This document shows positions 11,001-19,660 of a stretch of 64,000 nt of DNA, piece after piece (within the stretch, counting starts at the first letter, position 1; the number at the start of each line of letters is the position of its first letter). Source of the stretch: Syngnathus acus (taxonomy: Eukaryota > Chordata > Actinopteri > Syngnathiformes > Syngnathidae). The stretch is taken from assembly GCF_901709675.1 (NCBI RefSeq), contig NC_051088.1:9696193-9760192 (forward strand). Reading direction: 5' to 3'. Below the pieces are notes generated by a model, which saw nothing but the letters and a program-made list of their open reading frames with translations, was not told where the DNA came from and ran no database searches. The position numbers and the translations under genes were made by a program.

Positions 11001-14000
11001 AGATGTGGCACGAGGGCCTCGAGGAGGCTTCACGTCTCTACTTTGGAGAGCGTAATGTCAAGGGCATGTTTGCTGTGCTGGAACCTCTGCACGCCATGAT
11101 GGAGAGGGGGCCACAGACCCTGAAAGAGACCTCTTTTAATCAGGTGTGTGTCTGGTAGATGACATCTGTGCTTCTTCATTGTAGCACCAGAAAGTACACC
11201 TCATTCTGCCCTAATGACTGAAAATATAATGGATGCCATTAAAATTAAAGCATTCTTATCTGAGGCTATTAACTAAGGAACGTTTAAGGACTAAATCACT
11301 TGTTTGTATTCACGCTAAAGGCTTACGGCAGAGACCTGATGGAGGCTCAGGATTGGTGCAGGAAGTACATGCGCTCTGGAAATGTGAAGGACTTGACGCA
11401 GGCCTGGGACCTTTACTATCATGTGTTCAGGCGTATCTCTAAACAGTTACCACAGGTAAGCAAAGCTGCACCAACACAAATCTCTTCACACTAATGTTGA
11501 CTTTTTCTTTCACAAGCAATGCAAGTTCATGTAATTGACATAATAATATATAAATCAAAGTTAAATGTGTTAAATATGACATGCATTCTACTACTGGTAA
11601 CACAAACGCACATATGACAAAGATTAATGTCCTTATTAATGAAATGCATTGCGCCAAGCTTTGTATTCTGGGAACTGAAAAGGAAGGACCTGGCCTGCCT
11701 GTAAATAGTGAAAATATACTTCAGGCACGTGCTAACTAGTGCTAAGCAGCTTTCCCCCCCTTTGACACTAAAATTATAGCTTCCTTCCCATGGTGCATCT
11801 TTAGCCCATCTCATTCACTGCTCTCATCAACATTGTATGCAGCTTACTTCTCTGGAGCTGCAATATGTTTCTCCTAAATTGCTGATGTGCCGTGACCTGG
11901 AACTGGCAGTCCCGGGCACCTATGACCCCAACCAGACCATCATTCGTATCCAGTCCATCGCGCCCTCCCTGCAGGTCATCACCTCCAAGCAGCGCCCACG
12001 TAAACTCACCATTATGGGTAAGGATTATTGGCAGTTCGCTTCGTTCCGGTGATCAGGTTAGGTAAACAGGTTTGGCTTTTTGACTTAATTTTGACATTTT
12101 AACTCATTTAAATTCATTAGATCTGTATTTACAGATGTCAAACCACACGAAAATTAAACAAACACACACACATGCACACACACACACACAAATGCTGGTT
12201 GATTCCAAATCCAAACAATTGGAGGTTAACCAGAATTGCGGAACTGATTGTTTGACATTAGCAGTTCCATGATGAAAATTTCCATTCACACAGAAACCAA
12301 GATTCCCCCAGCCACCAATCTTTGACCATAATTTGAAGGCATGAATAAATCACAGTGGCTCTATCTCATTTGCCGTGATGTGTGTTGTGAAATACAACGC
12401 TGAAAGGTCTTTAAAAATGCCTCGCCGCAGTAAAGTCACCTTGTCTCACAGCAAAATCACGCTGCTATTAATCACAAACGGTTCACTTTACCTCCCACTT
12501 TCCACCGGACAGTGTCGTGCCTTGTTCTCATGTTTCGCCATCAGTGACACACAACATGGGCTGCAAAAAATGAAAGGCAATACATCAACTGACCTCTGGA
12601 GCAACACAGCAGATTAAGACCTGTCACCCACTATGGGGTCTCCCAGATTTACTGTCAGACCTCTTTGGCGACAGTGAACACATTGCCTTGATTTGATGGT
12701 CTTGAGGACCAAATAATCAAAGTGATCCTTCTTTTAATATTCAGTGTTCGGACACCTCACCGTGAACATATGTACCGTACAGGCAGTTGAAGAATGATTC
12801 AGTCTTCATCTCCGCTAACCGTGTGGATCTTGTGTTTTGTGGCTCCCTCTGCAGGCAGCAATGGCCATGAGTTCATGTTCTTATTAAAGGGCCATGAGGA
12901 CCTGAGACAGGATGAGAGAGTCATGCAGCTGTTTGGTTTGGTCAACACACTGCTGGCAAACGACCCCGCTTCTTTGCGCAAGAACCTCAGGTAAACTAAT
13001 TGCCGTGTATGCACGCACAATAGCGTCTTCACTGTCTGAATCTTTCATGTGTTACACTCGATAGCATCCAGCGCTACGCAGTGATCCCTTTGTCCACAAA
13101 CTCAGGCCTGATCGGCTGGGTCCCCCACTGTGACACTCTGCACGCTCTCATTAGAGACTACAGAGAAAAGAAAAAGATACTGCTGAACATTGAACATCGC
13201 ATCATGCTAAGGGTATGTAACCTCTGCGGGGAGTCCTCATTCCTCAAATATGTATGTGGAAGTCAGAGATCTTACATGGGGATGGGTTAAATGCAGAGGA
13301 CAAATTTCACCACGCCCAGGTGTGTGTGTGACGATCATTGGGACTTAAATCTTTAATCTTAGAACGGTTTTGAAGTTCACTGACGTTGGCAGCTTTTTTG
13401 ACTTGTGTTTCTCAATGAATAATTCACTGATATCTACGGAAATGTGAAGCTTATGAGGATTTGTGTGATACTTGACAGGAGTCTACAGGAGTACCGTTTT
13501 AGTTTCTTCTATTCTAATTCAAAAGCCAGATTTGTAATTTTTGACCCGCCCCTCATTTGCAATAAATTTGGAATCTTTTTAACCAACTCTTAAAACTACT
13601 TCATTAAAAACAACCCGATTTGGGTCAAGATTGGACCAACCTACTAAGTTGGGTCAATTTAACCCAACTTCCTGGGTCCCATTTTTAACCTAGATGTTTT
13701 ACGGGTGTTTAGTGCAAGTTTTATGTTTGAAAAAGTATTGTAAACAGTTTTGCCATAAGTATTAATAATGGCTTGGACTTATATTATACTATTTTTAAGG
13801 GACTCAAGGACGAATTATCCTAAGTGATATGTCATCTGCATATCCATTGCCTTCTGGGTGTTTTTATAGTTATGGAAGAATTTAATAAAACATTCCTCAA
13901 TTTGCAACCAGGCTGTGAGCTTTAATTAGAGTTAGCTTTGGAACAGGGAAATTCTGGTCCTACCACATTGGATCGATGCACCACCTGGCGATTCCCCGCT

Positions 14001-17000
14001 GTTGTGTAACGTATGCACATGGTCCCATAGCCACAAATGTTAGTGAGAGCCGTCCTAAACTGCCCTCCTAGAATCTGCCCTTAACCTTCTAAGATTGTGA
14101 TGGTTGCTGAAAAGTCCTTTTCATCCCACTCCAAAAACATCACCAGTGTATTGAACAATCTGTTTTGATTTTTTTTTTCCTCATTTGTTCTTAGCAGCTG
14201 GGTAGTGCTTCTTTAATTCTAAGAGCGACACTAAGGCACAAACATATTTGTGCAACACGTTACTGAGATTTAGAATGGATACATGGGTGGATTTCAGTCC
14301 TTTCATTTTGTACAATGAAGATTTATGTTGAATTGGGCCAGCATATGGCCGTGACCATTTCTGCCATTTGTAGTTGTAAAATGACGCTTTTCCAAATTAG
14401 ACATCATGTCACACTTTACATTTCACATAGATTCCTGTTGGAATTCCACCACACACAAGATGCTATTTGCATTCATTTGTTCTCGACAAATGAGCACCGA
14501 CCCATCTTAAACGAAGATGCATTTGGGCTCCTAACTGCTGCATGTTAATTAAACGTGCAGACATCAGACACGCTCAATGAGGCGAGGCATATTGAGCAGA
14601 TCCATAGCTGCAATGTATCGCATTATTTTCTTGAAATAGTTTATCGAATCAGAATCAGCTTTATTGGCCAAGTTTGTGCATGCCAAACAAGGAATTTGAA
14701 GTTGATCTCAGCCTCTGTACAACATTTAAGTGACTAACAACATTCAGGTGACTAACAATATTTAAGTGGCAAGAGCAGGATGTTATTACCCAGTGATGTC
14801 TCTGAGAAGGGATCGAAAGCTATTACGCAACTCGAGCCAGCTTCTTATTTCAGCCAAAGGAGAGACGCATTGTGAAAATTCTACCAATCTTCATCATGCA
14901 GTAATGCATTTTTTTCCCCCAGTAATAATGTACGTTATCGGCATCCTTGCTAACTGAATGTGTAAAAAGTCAAGCAAAAGAACTGCTTTCCTTCCAGATG
15001 GCACCTGACTATGACCACCTGACACTGATGGAGAAAGTCGAGGTGTTTGAGCATGCTGTCAATAACACGGCCGGAGACGACCTGGCGAAGCTCTTGTGGC
15101 TAAAGAGTCCCAGTTCTGAGGTGAGCTGCTCTACTTCTTTCTTCATTTGCAGCACTGGCAAGGATGAATGAGTGTACGTCATCCTTTCAGCATCCGTCCT
15201 CAGAGTTCAGTGATTCGGGGCCAAAATGTCAAGGACACTTTGTCAACTGTCTAAAATCTAAATTAAGAAAACCTACAATAAAAGAACTATTGTAGGACAA
15301 GGAAAGTGTCATTGAAGGAACTGAACCTCACTTTTGTCATCTTCCACATCCCATTAGTTTTGTAACCTGGTCATTATTCCTCTTCTAGGTGTGGTTTGAC
15401 AGGAGGACGAATTATACCCGCTCCTTGGCTGTGATGTCAATGGTTGGCTACATCCTGGGACTGGGCGACAGGTGAATTCATCAAAGTTACCATTACATGA
15501 CATTGTTCATAGGGAGATTCTGCTTATATTCTTCACAGACATCCTTCGAACTTGATGTTGGATCGGTTAAGTGGAAAGATCCTCCACATTGACTTTGGAG
15601 ATTGTTTTGAGGTAAGGGGCAATTATGTATGTGACACGAACGCATCTTAACAATGAGTTGCCTCAAGATTAACCTGGATTACATTATTGATCAGGTTGCC
15701 ATGACCAGAGAAAAGTTTCCTGAAAAGATTCCCTTCAGATTGACAAGGATGCTGACCAATGCCATGGAGGTAACTGACACCACATCGTTAAATCACTAAT
15801 TACGCGTTTTGTCGCAAATATTAGACTTAACCAGAATTGATTTAGCCTAGGAGAAAACTGTGCACAAGATTTGTGGTTGCGGCCCATAAATTGTGTGTGT
15901 TTGACTGTGCACAAGGTGACGGGCTTGGACGGCAACTACCGCATCACATGCCACACGGTGATGGAAGTACTGAGGGAGCATAGAGACAGCGTCATGGCCG
16001 TGCTGGAGGCCTTTGTCTACGACCCGCTGCTCAACTGGAGACTCATGGACAGTAAGGACCCGTTTAAGACAATTTCACGTCGTCTTTTGCCATTTATTTG
16101 TAGGTATCTCATATGAGACTCAAGTGGGGAACAAAATAGAACGCCTTGATCATCCACTATCACAAATTGAAATGTAGGGAGAATTGTGTAATAGTACAGC
16201 GGGTGTGAATTTAATGTGTCTCTACTGCAGTCTTTCTCAGCGTGACCATTTTCTTTGCCTGTGATAAAATGACACCTTGTGAAATAATGGCTCTCAAATG
16301 CATGGCTGGACAAAGGAACTGTATGTAGGCGGTTTAATGGAAGGCCAGTAGACACCATCATAATGAAAAGCATTTCAAGAATACGTTTCCTACTTTTCCT
16401 CCCATTTTCATGGTAACTTCAAGCAACAAAACAGATGGTGATGCACTATTAGACAAAACAAAGTGATCAGTTATCAGAAAATGATGGCTACAGTTGGAAT
16501 TGGTCAATCACATATGCACTGATGTGTATCCTTACACATCTGCTTTTCTTTAAATTAGGCTCTTGGTTTACACCTAAAAGAATTCTCAGAAGCTGTAGCT
16601 CGATATTGTAAAAATGAAAATGACGTCTCTTTTTCTAATGCTGAAAGCTTTGCACATTACAGTGTCTTGATTCTGAAGTAGAATTTGTCGCACTTGAACG
16701 AAAGAAAAAGAAAAAAAGCCAAGTTGTTGTCATCATTGCTAACAAACGTGACCTGATTTTGTTCCCCCCTAGCTAACACAAAAGGCAACAAGCGCTCACG
16801 CACCAGGACAGACTCGTACACGGCTGGTCAGTCTGTGGGTGAGTCATCAGTGTTGCTTGATGCTGTACAAAGATGCCCCCCAGCAATCCCCCCTTGACCG
16901 TGTTCCGTCCTCTTATACAGAAGCGCTTGAAGGAATAGAAATGGGTGAGACCACGCACAAGAAACCAGGGACCACAGTGCCTGAATCCATCCACTCTTTC

Positions 17001-18374
17001 AGTGAGTTGCTGACAGTCTGCTTAGCCACAAGAAATACACGGCAGTGTATTCACAAGTGTCTGAGTTTGGAATTTTTAAGCTTCTAGTCAACAACTGGTT
17101 TTGCCTCTTTCAGTTGGAGATGGATTGGTGCAACCCGAAGCCCTCAACAAGAAAGCCATTCAAATTATCAACAGAGTGCGAGATAAACTTACAGGTAAAT
17201 TCGGCAGCCTTCTACCAGTAACCTTCAGATTCCTCGTGGGAAATATAATTATTGTTCTAGTTTCTTACGATCACAAATAATGGCACATCTATAATGAGAA
17301 ATCAATTCAAATGTTAAATGAAACTTGCAAAAAAAATTTCCATTTCTACAGATTTGACATTGTTGGCGCTATGATCTATCATGGTCATCAGACACAAATG
17401 AGTCATACCTTTGATGCTTCTATTTATTTCCTGGAATAGTATCGGTCACAAACTGACGCTGTGTTATCTACTAGATAAATAAATGTCTCCCATCAGAAAA
17501 TGTAATTAACAGTGCCAAGAGACCAACACATCAGGACATTCACACACTTTAAATGAAAAAGAGAATTGCTCAGCCCCAAAACTTGAGAATCTATCAAGGC
17601 CAGTCAAGTGTTTCAGATGAATTAAAGTGTAGTCATCATCTTGTTGATGACTTTTCTGGCCAATATTCTTGACTATCATGTTACATCATGTAGCAAAGGC
17701 ATCTTCAATGATATTATTTTAGTCGACACCTGAAGCTATTGCTCCATAATGTTGTCATTTGCCATCCATGTTTTTGATCTGGGAAGTTATCCAGCTTATG
17801 GTTTCATCCCAGTCTGCATGTGTCTCTATTTTCTAATTGTCTTTTCCATGATTCTATTTCACACTCGGAAGAGTCACAAATACACGCACACAGATTCCTC
17901 CTGTGCACTTGAGCTGTGAAGGAAATGAGTCTTAAACTGTCAATGTTCATGTTATTTTCTTGAGCTTGGCCTTGCGCGAAGCTGCTTTTCGTAGATCTAC
18001 CTGGTCCTTATTCGGCCTATTTAAAGCAAAGAGGATTTTACTTCAAACGTGAAGCACTTTGATGTGACTGTGATGGATCCCTCCAGGTCGAGACTTCTCT
18101 CATGATGAGACTCTGGATGTGCCAACACAAGTAGAGCTTCTGATAAAGCAGGCCACATCCCATGAGAACCTGTGCCAATGTTACATTGGATGGTCAGTAC
18201 GTTTTTGTTGTTACAGACGGCAGACTTGCTAGCATGTTCAGCAACCATAATAATATAATCAAGTGTAGTGTTTATGTATCATGATATCGTTGCCTCTATT
18301 AACCATATGAAGCAATTTTGCCTGACTTGTATAATATATCTATTTTCTCTCTCTTTAGGTGTCCCTTTTGGTGA
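923..18374 (+). CDS. mtor: mTOR serine/threonine kinase, C-terminal 940 residues (25 exons; 5' part lies outside the window)
   Basis: mTOR is the PI3K-related protein kinase of TORC1 (with Raptor) and TORC2 (with Rictor). It controls growth, translation and autophagy at lysosomal and other membranes. I traced 25 exons with GT-AG borders, and their phases sum to 2823 nt, which is 940 codons plus TGA. In local residues (P1 = the Ala codon at 923), the order is: FAT part 1-402, FRB about 406-505, kinase domain about 547-860, FATC 908-940. Visible catalytic residues are Lys578 (in LLKGHE), Asp729 and Asn734 (GDRHPSN loop), and Asp748 (IDFGD). By recalled human numbering, local number plus 1609 gives Lys2187, Asp2338, Asn2343 and Asp2357. 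The protein is almost identical to human mTOR apart from a short linker (exon 9674-9871) and four missing residues at the next junction. The N-terminal HEAT repeats must lie upstream of the window. Identity is certain; only the acceptor at 10210 is doubtful. Confidence 0.98.
1031..3735. other. mtor intron, 2.7 kb
   Basis: AT-rich intron. Apart from the CA repeat, it contains a short repeat tail near 1403-1431 (AAGCGGTTCAGAAAATGGATGG), a phrase found at the end of a widespread fish repeat. The rest shows no gene, conserved-looking block or nested gene. In mammals ANGPTL7 is nested in an MTOR intron, but I find no fibrinogen-like coding sequence in any intron here. Confidence 0.75.
1066..1119. 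repeat. (CA)27 microsatellite
   Basis: 54 bp of perfect CA dinucleotides in the intron, 36 bp downstream of the mtor exon ending at 1030. The open reading frames that cross it encode only His-Thr repeats and are not genes. It should be length-polymorphic. Confidence 0.97.
3736..3861 (+). CDS. mtor: mtor exon: FAT domain, residues 37-78
   Basis: 126 nt, phase 0 at both ends, acceptor CTCAG and donor GTAAGT. It encodes [15 protein letters not shown] through to LCGKSGRL. This part of the FAT TPR-like helices is nearly invariant in vertebrates. Confidence 0.96.
4021..4048. repeat. (TACTG)n pentanucleotide microsatellite
   Basis: Five perfect TACTG units plus a partial one. It abuts the broken end of the Tc1-like fragment, so it may have grown at the point where that element was truncated. 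Confidence 0.9.
4056..4316 (-). pseudogene. Decayed Tc1-like transposase N-terminal fragment
   Basis: On the minus strand this translates, with frameshifts, into pieces matching the N-terminal DNA-binding region of fish Tc1-like transposases: an [10 protein letters not shown] segment near 4310, then [13 protein letters not shown], then [13 protein letters not shown]. This is the pattern SNTKRPGRPRKT followed by [10 protein letters not shown] that links the two helix-turn-helix units. The catalytic DDE part is missing and stops interrupt the frame. It is antisense to mtor and is a dead fossil. Confidence 0.65.
5049..5076. repeat. Poly-T run
   Basis: About 28 consecutive T in the mtor intron, possibly the poly-A tail of a reverse-oriented retroelement. 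No body of an element is recognisable beside it. Confidence 0.85.
5282..5413 (+). CDS. mtor: mtor exon: FAT domain, residues 79-122
   Basis: 132 nt, phase 0. It starts [20 protein letters not shown] and ends MWKSARK before donor GTAAGC. The human exon is the same length (44 residues) and differs at only a few positions. Confidence 0.96.
5414..6472. other. mtor intron, 1.1 kb
   Basis: AT-rich. At about 6133-6250 there is a stretch beginning CAGGGGTGTGGGTCTCC with repeated CGATTCGATT-type words. This resembles the end of non-autonomous hAT elements common in fish; confidence in that is low. Nothing else is recognisable. Confidence 0.6.
6473..6588 (+). CDS. mtor: mtor exon: FAT domain, residues 123-161
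   Basis: 116 nt. It starts [20 protein letters not shown] and ends LMA plus the first two bases (AG) of an Arg codon, before donor GTGTGT. The split codon is completed by the A at 8970. Confidence 0.95.
6589..8969. other. mtor intron, 2.4 kb
   Basis: No repeat family, gene or conserved-looking element can be named here. The short open frames at 7465-8163 and 8476-8742 have no recognisable protein features and no splice context. Confidence 0.7.
8970..9087 (+). CDS. mtor: mtor exon: FAT domain, residues 161-200
   Basis: 118 nt. It completes the Arg codon and then reads [20 protein letters not shown] and on to EHDRNWYK before donor GTCAGC. The segment is highly conserved with human mTOR. Confidence 0.95.
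9088..9673. other. mtor intron, 586 bp
   Basis: T-rich intron without recognisable elements. A poly-T run lies near 9377-9391. Confidence 0.7.
9674..9871 (+). CDS. mtor: mtor exon: FAT domain with shortened acidic/serine linker, residues 201-266
   Basis: 198 nt, phase 0, encoding 66 residues. It starts [20 protein letters not shown], continues [14 protein letters not shown], then a Ser/Asn/Asp-rich low-complexity linker (local 236-258), and ends QKKVNE before donor GTGAGA. The human segment has a long Thr/Ala-rich stretch here and is about 17 residues longer (recalled sequence). In known structures this region is a disordered loop, so length change should be tolerated. Confidence 0.95.
9872..10209. 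other. mtor intron, 338 bp, with an acceptor made from former coding sequence
   Basis: Contains GATGG-type simple repeats (9902-9957). The last nine bases, CTCTCAAAG (10201-10209), match in frame the Leu-Ser-Lys codons that start the next exon in other vertebrates. Here they appear to serve as the end of the polypyrimidine tract plus AG. Confidence 0.65.
10210..10298 (+). CDS. mtor: mtor exon: FAT domain, residues 267-296, with probable shifted 5' border
   Basis: 89 nt if the acceptor is CAAAG|ACA. It reads [20 protein letters not shown], then RGNNLQDTL plus AG of a split Arg before donor GTGAGT. Vertebrate mTOR normally has DLSK before TLL. Here no AG precedes the LSK codons at a phase-compatible position, because the one at 10183-10184 would break the frame. 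The four residues therefore seem to be lost from the mature protein. The body of the exon is certain; the border is inferred. Confidence 0.85.
10381..10477 (+). CDS. mtor: mtor exon: FAT domain, residues 296-328
   Basis: 97 nt. It completes Arg and then reads [20 protein letters not shown] and [12 protein letters not shown] before donor GTAAAA. The upstream intron is only 82 bp. Confidence 0.95.
10562..10660 (+). CDS. mtor: mtor exon: FAT domain, residues 329-361
   Basis: 99 nt, phase 0. It encodes [20 protein letters not shown] and ends DIGRYHPQ before donor GTAAGT. It is identical to the human protein over this exon as far as I can recall it. Confidence 0.96.
10758..10880 (+). CDS. mtor: mtor exon: FAT domain, residues 362-402
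   Basis: 123 nt, phase 0. It reads [20 protein letters not shown] and continues to [11 protein letters not shown] before donor GTATGG. Only Cys for Ser and Ile for Met differ from the recalled human sequence. Confidence 0.96.
10961..11143 (+). CDS. mtor: mtor exon: start of FRB domain, residues 403-463
   Basis: 183 nt, phase 0. It starts [20 protein letters not shown]. The FRB (FKBP12-rapamycin binding) four-helix bundle begins at about local 406. The Ser equivalent to human Ser2035 is local 426 in [10 protein letters not shown], so the residue that governs rapamycin sensitivity is kept. The exon ends LKETSFNQ before donor GTGTGT. Confidence 0.97.
11321..11455 (+). CDS. mtor: mtor exon: rest of FRB domain, residues 464-508
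   Basis: 135 nt, phase 0. It reads [20 protein letters not shown], continues [20 protein letters not shown] and ends KQLPQ before donor GTAAGC. The [13 protein letters not shown] helix carries the aromatic residues that contact rapamycin in known FRB structures. Confidence 0.97.
11456..11842. other. mtor intron, 387 bp
   Basis: Nothing recognisable. A run of C (11755-11760) precedes a T-rich stretch well upstream of the acceptor. Confidence 0.7.
11843..12017 (+). CDS. mtor: mtor exon: FRB-kinase junction, residues 509-567
   Basis: 175 nt. It encodes [20 protein letters not shown] and continues through [13 protein letters not shown] plus the first base of a Gly codon, before donor GTAAGG. 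It forms the start of the kinase N-lobe. Confidence 0.96.
12018..12854. other. mtor intron, 837 bp
   Basis: Contains an interrupted CA repeat (12161-12191). No other recognisable element. Confidence 0.7.
12161..12191. repeat. (CA)n microsatellite, interrupted
   Basis: CA units with one TG interruption, in an mtor intron. Confidence 0.9.
12855..12990 (+). CDS. mtor: mtor exon: kinase N-lobe with catalytic lysine, residues 567-612
   Basis: 136 nt. It completes Gly and reads [20 protein letters not shown]. Lys578 in LLKGHE is the ATP-phosphate-binding lysine (human Lys2187 by C-terminal alignment). [16 protein letters not shown] is the signature of PI3K-related kinases. The exon ends RKNL plus AG of a split Ser, before donor GTAAAC. 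Confidence 0.97.
13065..13212 (+). CDS. mtor: mtor exon: kinase domain, residues 612-661
   Basis: 148 nt. It completes Ser and reads [20 protein letters not shown], then [20 protein letters not shown] and NIEHRIMLR, before donor GTATGT. It includes the hinge-region GWVP motif next to the ATP pocket. The upstream intron is 74 bp. Confidence 0.97.
13281..13365 (+). repeat. Fish dispersed repeat 3' tail
   Basis: The words GGGTTAAATGCAGAGGACAA, then TTTCACCACGCCCAGG, GTGTGTGTGACGATCATTGG and a GACTTAAATCTTTAA end form a phrase seen at the 3' end of many teleost repeat copies. It lies 68 bp downstream of an mtor exon. Confidence 0.55.
13541..13690. repeat. AACCCAA/TTGGGTT-rich dispersed element, copy 1
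   Basis: Contains TTAAAAACAACCCGATTTGG, GGGTCAATTTAACCCAACTT and short inverted TTGGGT/ACCCAA words. A copy in the opposite orientation lies at 48310-48372. It is probably a non-autonomous DNA transposon, but the ends are not clear. Confidence 0.5.
14646..14770 (-). repeat. Truncated non-LTR-type repeat tail (reverse)
   Basis: Begins CGAATCAGAATCAGCTTTATTGG on the + strand, so on the minus strand it ends CCAATAAAGCTGATTCTGATTC, a common fish retroelement 3' end. Behind it are three degenerate units of about 18 bp (AACATTTAAGTGACTAAC type). A related + strand tail lies at 30730-30826. Confidence 0.6.
14998..15120 (+). CDS. mtor: mtor exon: kinase C-lobe, residues 662-702
   Basis: 123 nt, phase 0, acceptor CTTCCAG, donor GTGAGC. 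It reads [20 protein letters not shown] and then [21 protein letters not shown]. Glu for Gln in LMEK is the only change I note against human. Confidence 0.97.
15389..15471 (+). CDS. mtor: mtor exon: kinase catalytic loop start, residues 703-730
   Basis: 83 nt. It reads [20 protein letters not shown], then YILGLGD plus AG of a split Arg. Asp729 is the catalytic aspartate of the GDRHPSN loop (human Asp2338). Donor GTGAAT. Confidence 0.97.
15539..15611 (+). CDS. mtor: mtor exon: catalytic loop and DFG motif, residues 730-754
   Basis: 73 nt. It completes Arg and reads [20 protein letters not shown], then DCFE. Asn734 and Asp748 are the Mg-binding residues (human Asn2343 and Asp2357). Donor GTAAGG. 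The introns on both sides are under 90 bp. Confidence 0.97.
15695..15769 (+). CDS. mtor: mtor exon: kinase activation loop, residues 755-779
   Basis: 75 nt, phase 0. It reads [20 protein letters not shown], then TNAME before donor GTAACT. This is the activation segment of the kinase and matches the recalled human sequence exactly. Confidence 0.97.
15916..16051 (+). CDS. mtor: mtor exon: kinase C-lobe, residues 780-825
   Basis: 136 nt. It reads [20 protein letters not shown], continues [20 protein letters not shown] and WRLMD, plus the first base of a Thr codon, before donor GTAAGG. Arg replaces human Lys in REHK. Confidence 0.97.
16052..16772. other. mtor intron, 721 bp
   Basis: Nothing recognisable. 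The acceptor tract GTTCCCCCCTAG is strong. Confidence 0.7.
16773..16838 (+). CDS. mtor: mtor exon: regulatory segment with Thr2446/Ser2448 equivalents, residues 825-847
   Basis: 66 nt. It completes Thr and reads [21 protein letters not shown], plus the first base of a Glu codon. Thr837 and Ser839 correspond to human Thr2446 and Ser2448, known targets of AMPK and S6K/Akt. The basic RSRTRT recognition context is intact. Donor GTGAGT. Confidence 0.96.
16921..17001 (+). CDS. mtor: mtor exon: regulatory segment with Ser2481 equivalent, residues 847-874
   Basis: 81 nt. It completes Glu and reads [20 protein letters not shown], then ESIHSF, plus the first base of an Ile codon. Ser872 corresponds to the autophosphorylation site Ser2481. 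The first half ([11 protein letters not shown]) is the least conserved part of the kinase region in this window. Donor GTGAGT. Confidence 0.95.
17114..17194 (+). CDS. mtor: mtor exon: before FATC, residues 874-901
   Basis: 81 nt. It completes Ile and reads [20 protein letters not shown], then VRDKLT, plus the first base of a Gly codon. Donor GTAAAT. Confidence 0.96.
17195..18086. other. mtor intron, 892 bp
   Basis: AT-rich with no recognisable element. Confidence 0.7.
18087..18192 (+). CDS. mtor: mtor exon: FATC domain, residues 901-936
   Basis: 106 nt. It completes Gly and reads [20 protein letters not shown], then [14 protein letters not shown], plus TG of a split Trp. The two FATC cysteines known to form a redox-sensitive pair are local Cys930 here (in LCQCY) and Cys937 in the last exon. 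Donor GTCAGT. Confidence 0.96.
18359..18374 (+). CDS. mtor: mtor last coding exon: WCPFW stop
   Basis: 16 coding nt after acceptor CTTTAG. They complete Trp936 and give CPFW and then TGA (18372-18374). This is the invariant C terminus of mTOR, which is essential for kinase activity. The exon is too short for an open-reading-frame search to find. Confidence 0.96.
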
Positions 18375-19539
18375 AGATCCATTTTTGGGAGCCATTTTTT
18401 TACCCTCAACATTCTTTGTGTAAAATCATGAAGACCCATTGCAATTCAAACCGTCAGTAATTCCCCTAATGAAATTGTCCAGTCGCACCTCGAAAGTCGA
18501 CCGCATTATGTTCTATGCCACTGATGAACTTAAGTTTGGTTGATTTTTTTTTTTTCCCCCTCTTCCTATTGAAAGAATTATATTTAAAAAAGAAAAAACA
18601 ACGCCCTTAGTCCAAACTGGTATGAAATCGGGACTGTACTTCATTTTTTAAAATAATCCATATTATGCATTATTATGAATAGAAAACGTGAGATGCTTTA
18701 ATGAAAAATGCCAAAATTAGCATTTGTGAATGATTTGGAGGTCATCAAATAGCTAAAATCAATAACCGTCAAGCAATCAATGACAATTTCGCCCTGCCCT
18801 CATCCCCCTTGCCAATTACGTTTTGCCTCGAGGCTGCCCTGCACTCCCCCAGCTCTTTCTCAGCCTTTTACTAACTTGTCATTCCCTTCTCTGTAAAAGC
18901 AAAAAAAATAATAATGTCACGTCCATACAGTACAGCGTTTGTCATGAAGCTCAAAATTAAGCTTAGGTCCATCGTTGTTTCCTGTAAGTAACATTTTAAC
19001 TTTGTCATATACGTATAAGCAATTAGCCAGTATATTATCATATTTAAAACAAAACAACACTTTTTAAACAGTCTTGTAATAAGATATGGCAGCTAGCCAT
19101 TGAGGGTGAGAAGCCAACATGACAATCTGCGGTTTCACTCAGTTCTCCTCTCAAAAATGTAGTCACACTCTCAATTTCAACTTTGAAGGTTCCGCTCTGT
19201 CTTTTACACAATATAGCTTTTGCCGAATGAGTCTTTCCCCCCTCCGTTGTACAATATTGTCATCTTTTTCCATGGCTTGTAATGGGGAACAGCTACTTCC
19301 AAGGCAGCCATTTTTTTATCCTTATTATACTAATTTAAGTCAACTCGCTGCGTGCCCCCACCCCTCATCCGAACAACAGCACAACTCCTGCCTAAGAGCT
19401 TTTTACTGTGTCCATGTTTGCAGCAAGTAACACAGTTTTACTTTGCACGCCGGATGCTTCTTAGACAACCCGACTGCCTGATCATGTCGGATTGTATTAC
19501 TGTGCCGTTTCGGTAACATGGTAAGCCTTTTACCAACTT

Positions 19540-19611
19540 AAACTCAATGTGTCATCTATGACCATGGTATGAATTAAACTCAGTGTGTCATCTGTGACCA
19601 TGATATGAATG
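19540..19611. repeat. 36-bp tandem duplication in the mtor 3' UTR
   Basis: Two copies, each with AAACTCARTGTGTCATCT followed by a TGACCATG word, differ at about five positions and start at 19540 and 19576. Confidence 0.85.
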
Positions 19612-19654
19612 AAATTTTAAATCATCCTGAAACACTGTATAGACATTGTGTGCC

Positions 19655-19660
19655 ATTAAA
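19655..19660 (+). terminator. Probable mtor polyadenylation signal ATTAAA
   Basis: ATTAAA, about 1.28 kb after the stop codon, with a T/GT-rich element starting about 22 bp downstream. Confidence 0.5.

Larger units (their letters stand above)
13213..14997. other. mtor intron, 1.8 kb, with three dispersed repeats
   Basis: Contains a SINE-like tail (13281-13365), an AACCCAA/TTGGGTT-rich element (13541-13690) and a truncated reverse-oriented repeat (14646-14770). The rest is unremarkable AT-rich intron. Confidence 0.7.
18375..19660 (+). other. mtor: mtor 3' untranslated region (inferred)
   Basis: Non-coding sequence from the stop codon to a probable poly(A) signal ATTAAA at 19655-19660, followed by a GT-rich stretch (TTGTGTTCATTTGGTTGTC). 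It contains a 36-bp tandem duplication (19540-19611). A second possible signal AATAAA is at 20021-20026. The true end needs transcript data. Confidence 0.6.

Noticed and set aside
10739-11158. 139-codon continuous frame
   Set aside because: It is mtor exon 10961-11143 extended upstream through the intron; the first part overlaps exon 10758-10880 in the wrong frame.
1031-17113. Nested ANGPTL7 gene, as in mammalian MTOR introns
   Set aside because: I looked for fibrinogen-like coding sequence on both strands of the visible introns and found none.
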